64,000 nt of DNA, taken from contig JALBUN010000001.1 of assembly GCA_025174535.1 (NCBI GenBank), positions 1,798,001-1,862,000 on the forward strand. The letters are read 5' to 3'. The stretch's first letter is position 1; each line of letters begins with the position of its first letter. Below the pieces are notes generated by a model that worked only from the letters and a program-made list of their open reading frames with translations, was not told the DNA's origin and ran no database searches. The position numbers and the translations under genes were made by a program. The DNA comes from Cantharellus purpuraceus. Its lineage: Eukaryota > Basidiomycota > Agaricomycetes > Cantharellales > Hydnaceae. Positions 23,866 to 32,931 of the stretch are shown in pieces.

Positions 23866-26800
23866 TTATGAATAGCGACTGACGACTTCCATGCACGCGT
23901 CTACTAGACAAGCATGATTCTCTGCTGCAGTAGCTTCTGATAGCCTTGTTTGAAGCGCTTCCCCGATGACCTTTGGGCTTTGCACGTGTAAGTTCAAGCG
24001 CTTTCAAAACAAAAGAGCAACTCACTCGGCTTTTCCATACGCTATGGACACATCAAATTCCAGCAAGTCCATCGACATGGGCCAGTGATTCAGCAATTGG
24101 CTATCAAAATGAAAGCTGATGAGTGCTTTCGATGTCTTCTTAAACAGCAATAAAGTGGCTGTGGCTTTGAAACCCTCAGCGTCGTCTGCCCCCGACCCTG
24201 TTGGCATAAGTTGAAAAGAAAGAGGGTACTTGATTATGATGAAGCTTAGTTGCCAGCGCAGCTGTGCATATGAAGCCCAGAAATCCGTCAGGCGTCGAAC
24301 AATCTGATAAAGCATGAGTCTTGAAACGATGGGTAGTATATGACCCAACGCACCATTCTCAGCGTCAGTTTGTTGTTGTAATTGTGGATTGCCTTGCGAC
24401 GCGCTATTCGATACATGAATTCTGTGACTAGGGGAAAATCGTCATTGACCTGGGATTGATCGCCAAAGGGGACAACATCGAGAGCCTCCGGTATTGGCGA
24501 GTATCGGCGACAAGGTATGGTCACTCTGTATTTTGAATCGTATACAAATTCAACCATTTCAGCGCTCAATTGCGTCGCTCGCCAGAGATGAAGGTCTTGC
24601 AGATTACTGAGCTCATCTGTGCAAAAAGCAAGGCGTCAGGTCAATACACTGTTGATAAGGAAAAGGGAAAAACGCGAAAAAGAGACGTACCTCGAAGTCT
24701 AAACACCTCGGCACGTGTGCTAGTTTTCTGTATTTCCATCTGTCTCTGGGCTTTTGTGATCGCAGTCTTGGCGTTGCGTGCCTGATCCTCTAGGTCCTCC
24801 AATGTCTCTTCTAATCGGGCCAGCTTGGCATTACCATCCGCAATGTCATTTCGGTACACCTCAAGTTCTTGCCTTTGAAATCAAGTGAATAGGGGCTAGT
24901 CAAGAAGACATGCTCTCTCCTAACCTTTGCTCAGCAATGGTCGCCTTCAGCTCTGACAGGAACGTTTGATCACAGTTGTCGATCTCAGCCACCGCAGCCC
25001 TTTCTTGTTCCAGCGCTCGTGTAATTTCCTCGTACTCACTCCGCAAGCTCGGTAAGGTCTGCTCTGCACGTGTGGCGATATCAGCAAGCTGACGCTCGTC
25101 CTATAGATCGATAAGTAACAGAGGTCATCTACGAACGAGGATACACAGAACTCACGGCATCAAGGTTGTCCAATGTACGTTCGGCGTTCGTCAGAAGAGC
25201 TTGCACCCATCCACGTTTCCACTCATACCAACTCCCCTTTGCAGAGAGAATTGTATGAGCTTTAATAAGTTTGAGAACGTACTGAATTGGATATATATAT
25301 CAGCATTCCTTTTAGCAATACATGAACGCACAAGTATTTGTTCTCTATCCTCTTCAGAAGCGGTTGCATATTCCCGAAAGAGGAAGGGTATATCTTTCGC
25401 AGCGTCCCCTTCGGTCTCTCGGTATTGAGCCTTATATTTGTCAATCGCAGACCGGATGTCATTGGCGATCTGCAGAAGGAAGGTCATGGCAAGTAGCAAC
25501 GGAGAGGCGGGAAACATCTTACCCATGACATTGTTTCCAGCTGTGCAACATCTACGACCATAGCCACAGCATAATCAGAAAGTGGATATGTGTCTTCTTC
25601 GCCTGGCGAGACATTGAGCATCATGCCGAGTGCCTGACTTCAGGTCGACTCACCATCATTCGACTCTCGCCGCTGGAGCTGTGAAGGATGCACAGTAGAC
25701 CGACGCGGACACGTCATATCATCCATAAAGCGAATTCCCGTCATTGTGAAAAACTGATCAACAGAAATAGGTGCCTGCCAAAGTAAACAAAGTTATCGAA
25801 CCCATGCTCTGCGTTGTCCGTCGGGCACAACCACTCACTAAATCATCATCTTGTGGCATACCGTCCCCTTGCACAGTAGTAGCCCATTGTCCGGGATCAA
25901 CATTTTCCGCCCCTGTTAGGAAGGATAATGGCGTCTCTTTTTTAACATTATTTTCAATGCTCTCCACAACCCCATCATTTTCTGCAACAATAGGCACGAG
26001 GTCCAAGGCATCAGCCTCTGCGTTAACACGGGTCCTCACAACGGGAGACGCAGGGGAAGGGGATCCGCGTGTAGGACTCGGAATCGCAACCGACTGTCGG
26101 CTAGCTTCTCGTGCACATGCGACGTCCTCTCCCTGCCGTACATCAATGGTTGAAACCTTAGGAATAAACGCAGGGGGGTTTACGGTTGACAACGTGGCCA
26201 GCTTCTTGAGTGACGCGGGACGAGCCATTGACTGTCGTCTCTGAGGTGCAGAGGTCGATACAGAGAGCCGTGGATCTGCAGAGGCCCCAGCTTGTGCACC
26301 GACACCGGCTAGACTTTTCCTGTAGTAACCAGAAGGGCGTCGGGCGGTGGCTGACAGTCTCTTGCTTGGTGACGCCTGAGTTGTAGTAATATTTGCTGAA
26401 GGGGGAGGGGCCACAGGAACAGAAACCCTGCGAGTAGATGTCTCGTTAGCGGCAACGGCTCGTCTCTTATTTGGGCTGGTGACAGTGGGGTTGGGTTCGT
26501 CTGCAGCAGAAGCAGAGAGAGGTCTCTTTAGAGGCTGATGAGAAGGTGCAAATGCAGCAGTAAACTGCTTCATGGGTTGTTTAACAGGTGATGTTGGCTT
26601 CGCGGGTGAAGGTGCACGGTTTGCATTGGATGGACCGTGTGCCGCAGGAACGGAGGGCCTGCTAAAGGTTGGGACGGGGAGCTTGGAAGTAGACGAAGCC
26701 GGAATAGAGAGTTTAGACACCGTAGCAGACGGTACCGTAAATGGAAAGTCTGGTTCGGATACTTGCGCTGGGTACGCCGAGATAGGCGCGCCAACCATCG

Positions 26801-28209
26801 AGGCTGCGCTCATTGTCACGTCTCCTTCATCATCCATACCAGAGTCCGATGCACGGAAGCTCTCCATGAGCTTTGTCATATTCATCGTTCGATCCCCAGC
26901 GTCCACACCATCAAAGCTATCTTCCGTGGTAGTGAAACTATCCTCAACGCGGTCGTCTGGTTGAAGTGGTTCATCACCCGTACTTTCTCTGACAGCCAAC
27001 AGCCGCGATACTGCGGTCGTAACGTCCATATCGACCTCCCCATCTTCAGTTGCCACGCTATTATCCTCGTCTGGCCTGTTCCCATTGGCAATGGACTTCA
27101 AAGCCTTAAAAGCATCACTCTCAGGGGGCGGGGGGCGATCGACGGAAACAGTGAATTCTTTAGTCTCCTGACCATCCTCAGCGGGCGGAATGGTTATTGA
27201 AGATCGCATGCGCGACGAGCGTCGGTCTTTGACAGCCATGGACATTGTATGTCTTCGGGAGACTATACCAGATCCAAAGTCGCCAGTCATGGACATGTCC
27301 CCTTCGTCATCTTGGCCATCCTCATCTTCCTCTGAATCATGGCCAGTGACATGATCAACAGTACTTCCATTCTCCAGATGCGGTGGGAGTGACGACAGAA
27401 TGGTGGAGGGTGGTATGTCATCTGCAGAAACATCCATAGATTCTTCCCCATCTTCGTCGTCATGAGGGATGAGGACATTGGAGCGCCGTCTACGACTTAC
27501 GCTAGAGCGGCGCGAGGGTGACTGTGGCGCGTGCGCAGAACTATATGCCCCTGGATGGTCTGAGGCAACGTCATCATAACGCGGTGGAGGGGATCTACTT
27601 GATTCAGAAGGGGCGGGGATGGAAGCGACTGGGGAAGAGGCAGGGGAAGAGGTGCCATTTGTGTTTTGGTCTGCAGAGGTGAAAACGCTGCACCAGCGCG
27701 TCTCAGAACAAGTCATTGAGCACTAAAACCCCAAGTCATACCGAACGTGCGCATGGGCTGCGAAACTGACCCTTCTCCCTCCAAAGCTTTTGCGCGACTG
27801 GTTGTCGTGCACATTAGTATGAAACTCTGCAGCCACAGCACTGCTCGTATTTCCAGTAATTTCCGAATCATTGGGACTGTCAGTCGGAGAAATGTTCTGA
27901 AAAGCGTCCGAGATGTCCTGGGTCGTGTCTTGTGTCTGGTCTGCTTGATTGGAGGGTTTGAGGATGCCTTTGGGACGCTGCAGGAGATAAGCAAGGCATG
28001 TCAGAGGCATTCTGAAGTATGCATACCAAGAGTGAGCGTCTGCGTGCAGCATCGGTCTTCAGGTTTTCACCAGGAGCAATGCTGTATGCACGTTTCCGCC
28101 TCGCAGATTCAGCAGAAGGGAGACCATAGCCTGGGTTTCCCTCTGCAAGAGACTTGCGGGAGCGAGGAGAACGATTGAGTAGAGAGCCTCGCTTTTCGAC
28201 AGGAGGCAT
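23866..28209 (-). CDS. SPC7: kinetochore scaffold Spc7/KNL1
   Basis: Outer-kinetochore protein that recruits Bub1/Bub3 and PP1 and binds the MIND complex. Exons on the minus strand: 28027-28209, 27742-27977, 25839-27687, 25654-25774, 25523-25602, 25332-25469, 25156-25281, 24925-25100, 24691-24872, 24354-24616, 24026-24303, 23866-23977 (1247 aa). PP1 docking: GILK at 65-68 and RVSF at 130-133. Degenerate MELT-like repeats follow in acidic context (MDVSADD, MSMTGDF, MDVTTAV, MNMTKLM, VTMSAAS). The C-terminal third is a coiled coil and the Spc7 RWD region, with FDSQLLNHWPMSMDLLEFDV. Assignment rests on motif order, not alignment. Confidence 0.88.
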
Positions 28210-28283
28210 GGCGTGAGGATGTAAATGAGTGGCAGATCACCGAGTGAGTATGGTTGCAGAACAATTCGCGTGCAGTCACTGGT

Positions 28284-28293
28284 GTCACGTGAC
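28284..28293. promoter_or_regulatory. GTCACGTGAC palindrome upstream of SPC7
   Basis: An exact second copy of the 10-bp palindrome seen at 5769. It lies 75 bases upstream of the Spc7 start codon, within the expected promoter, and is followed by a near copy (GAGTCACGCGAG). Confidence 0.55.
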
Positions 28294-28429
28294 TCGAGAG
28301 TCACGCGAGTTTATTGCGATGTGTGTACTTTATTGGAAGTTGTTGAACCCATTTCTCTGAAAGCATCTGACCCAACATCATGTCTTCAACCCGGACCTAC
28401 TGAGCTGCTGGGACAGGCTAGCAATTGAA

Positions 28430-30512
28430 GGATATCAAGATGGAAGTTGACTGAATAAATAGAATCTCTGGAGTGGTTCAGATCCAGCTATGCGTATGGC
28501 CCCTAGCTTTGAGAACGAATGACGGACAACTTCGGGATAAAAACAAGTTTGGCTGATAGAGACATACGCGGTCACCTCGATGTCCACTTGTTTCAGAACA
28601 ATCAGTCGCGTTCCCTAGATCCTCTCCCTCTTCTTCATCTTCACCTCAATTCAGGACACTATGCACCGTGATTTCAGCCTCATTACTGAAGTACTGACAG
28701 ACCAGCCATTTTTGAAATAGTCTTGCGATTTCAGACACACTATTCCATAGTGATGGGCCTCCAATCCCTAGCTTCCAGTGTTGTTACCGACCCGTGTTAT
28801 TAAAATTTAGGTCAGTGAGGGTCATTTCAAGATTGAAATGACCGTCCATGACCCAGGGTTGGAGGGGTCAAAAGGTCAAAACCACTAGAAATAGATAATA
28901 TCGACAGTAATGTAGTCTAGTCGGTTAGATCTAGGTTATCATGAGATGACGAGCTTTCCTTAGAGCCATTCCTAACCTCTCCTATATTGGTAGACTCATC
29001 CTGATTCACCTGAGATAGTAAGTAAAAAATCATCTCATGATAATGCTTCTTCCCTGTATCTCCCAACCTTTCTCCACGGACCAATTACACAAAACTTCGA
29101 CTGTAATATGATAGCGTTGCCCAAAAAAACACTCAAACCTGAACAAAATCGCAGGTTATCAATGTGAGCACATCATGAAAGCAGTTTGTTTGCATCATCC
29201 CAACAATCCCTTTGATGCACTCCTCATCTCGTTTTAGAAGCTCAGGGTGATATTTGGTCTCATATCTGCAGTAGGCCTTGAAGTGAGCGGAATCGGCACG
29301 TTCGCCTTTATAGAAATGGTCCCAATGCCAGGACTGAGGACGCATGGGTGGCAGCAGACTTGGAAGAGGTGCAAAAAAGAGGTACAAAAAAAAAGTATTC
29401 ACCCGGAAGGGTGCCTGTTGGTACCAAAATGATACGAGCCAAATTGAGCATTGATGACTGCCCAACTGACCCTACTGACCCGCCAGATTACCATACCTAA
29501 TCGACTGACGACTGACCGGTTACCTATTATAACCCGGGTTGGTCATTTGAGTTTTGACGCCAGCTTCTACCCTGTGGTACACTGAGCGACCTCCAAAAAG
29601 AGCTCCGTGTTGACTATTCAACAAGTCAGATCGCAACCCACATTAATACGACTCTACGTGGAATATATATTGGATAAGCTTCTGTTCCTCATCCAATTAG
29701 CCTATATTCAGGCAGGCGCTTATTGTCTTCGGCCCTTTACTATAACAAGATTTTGGCCCCCACACTAAAGATACAACGGTTGGATCTAAGACCACAGCTA
29801 TATGCGGAGTGAGAACTCTAAAGGCAATTCCGCATTCGTCAAGTAACCTGGCGCCTGCCTGCCTGCATGTGTTGCGTTCAACTCGATTCATTATATCACA
29901 GGACTTTCCGAGTGATATTTTCAAATGCAGTGCTCGAGACTCAGAACATCAACAGTCAAGTGCTTTATTTCAAAGTTGAAATAGTCTTAACGTCAGTAGC
30001 CCTGGCAGCCATCCCTACGGCTAAGGATCTGTTAGAATGCTGATGGTTGCACAAGTCGCGTCCAATCGCGTCCCGTCACATTCGATCAAATCGAGGTCAC
30101 ACCTTTTCAAGTCAAATGATGCATTCTACAGTAACATACAATTCTAATACAAATTTAATTTGAAAACGAAGAATGAGTAAGCTACAGGAATCTCAAATCC
30201 CTGGTGAACTATTCCAGGCTGTGTATTTTTCAAGATGCGATCAATGGATGCGAGTATCAGGCTCGCATACTACGGCAGCGATGTCAACCATGTCTGGAGG
30301 AAATTGGATGACTGTGGGGACATGGAAATGAGTATAACGTCACTTTGAGAGAAGGGAAAATAGCGGAGATAAACGGATAGAAAGAGTAGCGAAGGAGGTT
30401 CGGTGCGGAAGATATGGAAGCAGAAGTTGGGAACATGAAAAAAAAACGGAAAAAAGTGGTGGTGCAATTGTACATACAGTGTGCAGTGATGAGATTGGGG
30501 TAGTTCGGTTGG
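28430..30512. other. gene-poor region with transposon relic
   Basis: About 2 kb without an intact gene between the Spc7 promoter and the first repeat-peptide gene. It contains the transposon-like segment listed separately and small inverted repeats of the type GTCATTTCA/TGAAATGAC near 28821-28842. The rest is featureless AT-rich DNA. Confidence 0.5.
28776..29540 (-). mobile_element. hAT-type transposon remnant (BED finger fragment)
   Basis: On the minus strand at 29133-29465 an ORF contains RPQSWHWDHFYKGERADSAH followed by FKAYCRYETKYH. This resembles the BED zinc finger (W-D-H-F-x-K-G ... A-Y-C) at the N-terminus of fungal hAT transposases. The second Cys of the finger pair is missing and no catalytic domain follows, so the copy is dead. 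CAGTGTTGTTACCGACCC at 28776 looks like a hAT terminal sequence. An imperfect inverted partner (ACCGGTTACC...ACCCGGG) lies near 29515-29540. The boundaries are tentative. Confidence 0.5.
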
Positions 30513-31121
30513 CTACCAGTCTGCAGGGGCAGGCTCTGGCTCGCGCTTCCAATCCGCCCTCTTCCAGTCGGCAGGCGCAGGCTCTGGCTCGCGCTTCCAG
30601 TCCGCTCTCTTCCAGTCGGCAGGCGCAGGCTCTGGCTCGCGCTTCCAATCCGCCCTCTTCCAGTCGGCAGGCGCAGGCTCTGGCTCGCGCTTCCAGTCCG
30701 CTCTCTTCCAGTCGGCAGGCGCAGGCTCTGGCTCGCGCTTCCAGTCCGCTCTCTTCCAGTCGGCAGGCGCAGGCTCTGGCTCGCGCTTCCAGTCCGCCCT
30801 CTTCCAGTCGGCAGGCGCAGGCTCTGGCTCGCGCTTCCAGTCCGCCCTCTTCCAGTCGGCAGGCGCAGGCTCTGGCTCCGGCTCGCGCTTCCAGTCCGCC
30901 CTCTTCCAGTCGGCAGGCGCAGGCTCTGGCTCTGGCTCGCGCTTCCAGTCCGCCCTCTTCCAGTCAGCAGGCGCAGGCTCACGCTTCCAGTCTGCTCTCT
31001 TCCAGTCGGCAGGCGTACGAGCCAATAGTCCCACATCTCCTGGGGCTGGGACCGGCATCGCGGCGGCCATCAACGAGGACACGAACACAGTGCTGGCGAG
31101 GAGGTTTAGGTGCATATGCAT
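30513..31121 (-). CDS. secreted Kex2-processed repeat peptide precursor 1
   Basis: Intronless 202-aa precursor; no homologue recognised. Residues 1-22 form a signal peptide (hydrophobic LLASTVFVSSLMAAA). From residue 36 the protein is pure repeat: the tripeptide Ala-Asp-Trp occurs 21 times, every copy but the last followed by Lys-Arg. Short ADWKR units alternate with longer ones whose spacers are EPAP (one), EPEPEPAP (two) and EPEPAP (seven), giving 16-residue units encoded by 48-bp DNA repeats. Lys-Arg is the Kex2 site of the secretory pathway. The start is the first of two close ATGs; an in-frame upstream extension lacks a signal peptide. The product could be a secreted signalling peptide or a modified (RiPP) peptide; the function is unknown. 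Confidence 0.85.
   Translation of the reverse strand: MHMHLNLLASTVFVSSLMAAAMPVPAPGDVGLLARTPADWKRADWKREPAPADWKRADWKREPEPEPAPADWKRADWKREPEPEPAPADWKRADWKREPEPAPADWKRADWKREPEPAPADWKRADWKREPEPAPADWKRADWKREPEPAPADWKRADWKREPEPAPADWKRADWKREPEPAPADWKRADWKREPEPAPADW
30530..31010. repeat. 48-bp coding tandem repeats
   Basis: The coding strand carries about ten 48-60 bp units, almost identical at the DNA level; two units are 60 bp because of an extra Glu-Pro pair on each side of the norm, and the first is shorter. Since the unit length is a multiple of three, the array is open in several frames on both strands, which creates large spurious ORFs. Confidence 0.95.
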
Positions 31122-31266
31122 GGTGGTAGTATATAGAATAGAGTAAAGAGTCAAGGATGGATGTTGATAATGATAGGTTATAATGAATGTGCTGCACCGT
31201 GTGGGCAGGTACACGTAGTATGGGTTGATTCGAGCTTCCTGATGTTGACGTGACGTATAGGCGTGG

Positions 31267-31274
31267 TTTTTATA
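31267..31274 (-). promoter_or_regulatory. candidate TATA box of precursor 1
   Basis: TATAAAAA on the minus strand, about 146 bases upstream of the start codon at 31121. A TATA-type promoter would suit a highly or conditionally expressed secreted peptide gene. Motif evidence only. Confidence 0.4.
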
Positions 31275-31728
31275 CGTCTGCCCAGTGTGGGTGGACCTTA
31301 TTGCTGTCCTGTTTGAGAGGCAACATTTAGGTCATACAATAAGCGAGAGGATCAGGCACGACGGCGCCTGCAATTGTATATTGGTCTACAGGCACGGGCT
31401 GGGACGGTGACTGATTGCGTAGCAAAACAAAAAAAGACGCCCAAACAGGACAATTGAACGCTGTCTCTCTCTCTAATAGTCTCGACTCCTAAATGCAGAA
31501 GACATATGACGCAGATTCTTTAATGCTTTACGCGCGCCAGATGTGTGAGAGGACACGGGACTTTGTAAGAAGCTACGCATTGGATGCGAAGATTTCAGTG
31601 GCGCTACGTCCAGGCCCACGGCCATTAATAGCTGGATACGCCACCGCATCGCCTTCATAGACGCCAGGTAATCACACTGGTGATGGAATGAGACTGCAGA
31701 TCAAGAGACTCAAGGTCATCTCTGATTG

Positions 31729-32000
31729 CCTAAATTGTTTCGGACTGGTACACAAGAATACTGGACAAAGTGTCATGATCTGCCAATAAAACTTGATAGA
31801 ACAAGACGGATAAAGACGAAGGGGCGACGGCGGAGGAAGGGGATGATACGGGAGGAAGGGAAGGCCTAAATTGTTTCGGACTGGTACACAAGAATACTGG
31901 ACAAAGTGTCATGATCTGCCAATAAAACTTGATAGAACAAGACGGATGAAGACGAAGGGGCGACGGCGGAGGAAGGGGATGATACGGGAGGAAGGGAAGA
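31729..32000. repeat. 136-bp perfect tandem duplication
   Basis: Two adjacent copies, 31729-31864 and 31865-32000, differ at only one or two bases. They lie just downstream of the stop of the second repeat-peptide gene, probably in or next to its 3' untranslated region. The near identity means a recent duplication, or an assembly artefact. Confidence 0.93.
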
Positions 32001-32103
32001 CCATTGATTGTGACGTGGTCAAGCAAAAAAGATATGAAGATGGGATACGGGGAAAAGGTAAGGAGTGTGAACCCGACGTTGAAAACGATCGGTTTTATAC
32101 AGA

Positions 32104-32720
32104 TCACTTCCAGTCGGCACGCTTCCATTCAGCGGGCTGGGCAGAGTGTCAACATTGGTATGGAAGGAATAAAACAAGAGACGTACTTGACGCTTCCAGT
32201 CGGCGGGCTCTGGCTCACGCTTCCATTCAGCAGGCTCTGGCTCACGTCTCCAGTCGGCGGGCTCTGGCTCGCGCTTCCAGTCAGCAGGCTCCGGTTCACG
32301 TTTCCATTCGACAGGCTCTGGCTCGCGTTTCCAGTCTGCACGTTTCCAATCGGCGGGCTCTGGCTCACGTCTCCAATCTGCGCGCTTCCAGTCCGCAGGC
32401 TAGGGGACTGGATAAGCAGGACAGACTCTGCAGAGAAGCGGGAAGACATGCCTCGGGTTCACGCCTCCAGTCAGCGGGTGCAGGCTCACGACGCCATTCC
32501 GCACGCTTCCAATCGGCAGGCTGGAAAGAGATATTGATGACACAAAATGGATCAAGGTGATCAGCATACCTCAGGGCTGCGCTTCCAGTCGGCACGAGCA
32601 TCAAGCTCGGGGATCTGGCAGAATGCATTAGGTACGAGATGGAGAGAGGAGGAGAGTGCGTACAGGGACGGCAGCGACGAGGAGAGAGAACAAGAGGATA
32701 GAGAACCACTTGAGAGACAT
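32104..32720 (-). CDS. secreted Kex2-processed repeat peptide precursor 2
   Basis: Paralogue of precursor 1, same strand, about 1 kb upstream of it. Exons on the minus strand: 32664-32720, 32570-32614, 32452-32520, 32187-32399, 32104-32136 (138 aa). Exon 1 is exactly a signal peptide (WFSILLFSLLVAAVP). The rest holds 15 core tripeptides, 11 ADW, 3 AEW and 1 VEW, each followed by Lys-Arg or Arg-Arg except the last, which ends ADWK. Spacers are mostly EPEP or EPAP. All introns are phase 0, and three interrupt the repeats at the same point, just before Pro-Ala. The intron at 32400-32451 requires a GC donor (GCATGT). Repeats are more diverged than in precursor 1. Confidence 0.82.
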
Positions 32721-32931
32721 TGGGAGGATGGTTAGAGAAGAGGAAGGAAAGAAAGCATCTCTTTTTGTATCAGCCGACATGGGAAGAGAGCATGTGTCTG
32801 CAAAATCCCACAGTAAGGAACCAGGGGCAAGGCCCAGGTGGATCAATCTAATTCCGACCCTGGCCGAGGACATCCCGGATTCTCGGCCCCGCTATCCCAA
32901 GTCACGTGGTTCTCCGGCATCTTACGCCCTC

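Noticed and set aside
30479..31129. Plus-strand 216-codon frame and a second long minus-strand frame across the repeat-peptide gene
   Set aside because: They are by-products of a 48-bp repeat whose length is a multiple of three. Neither has a signal peptide and both are less coherent than the ADW-Lys-Arg frame.
30530..32400. Regular repeats as a possible CRISPR array
   Set aside because: The repeats are contiguous coding units with no unique spacers, in a eukaryotic context.
30513..32720. Ustiloxin/phomopsin-type RiPP cluster
   Set aside because: Precursor architecture fits, but no DUF3328 (UstYa-like) oxidase or other tailoring enzyme was found within the window, so a RiPP claim cannot be supported.
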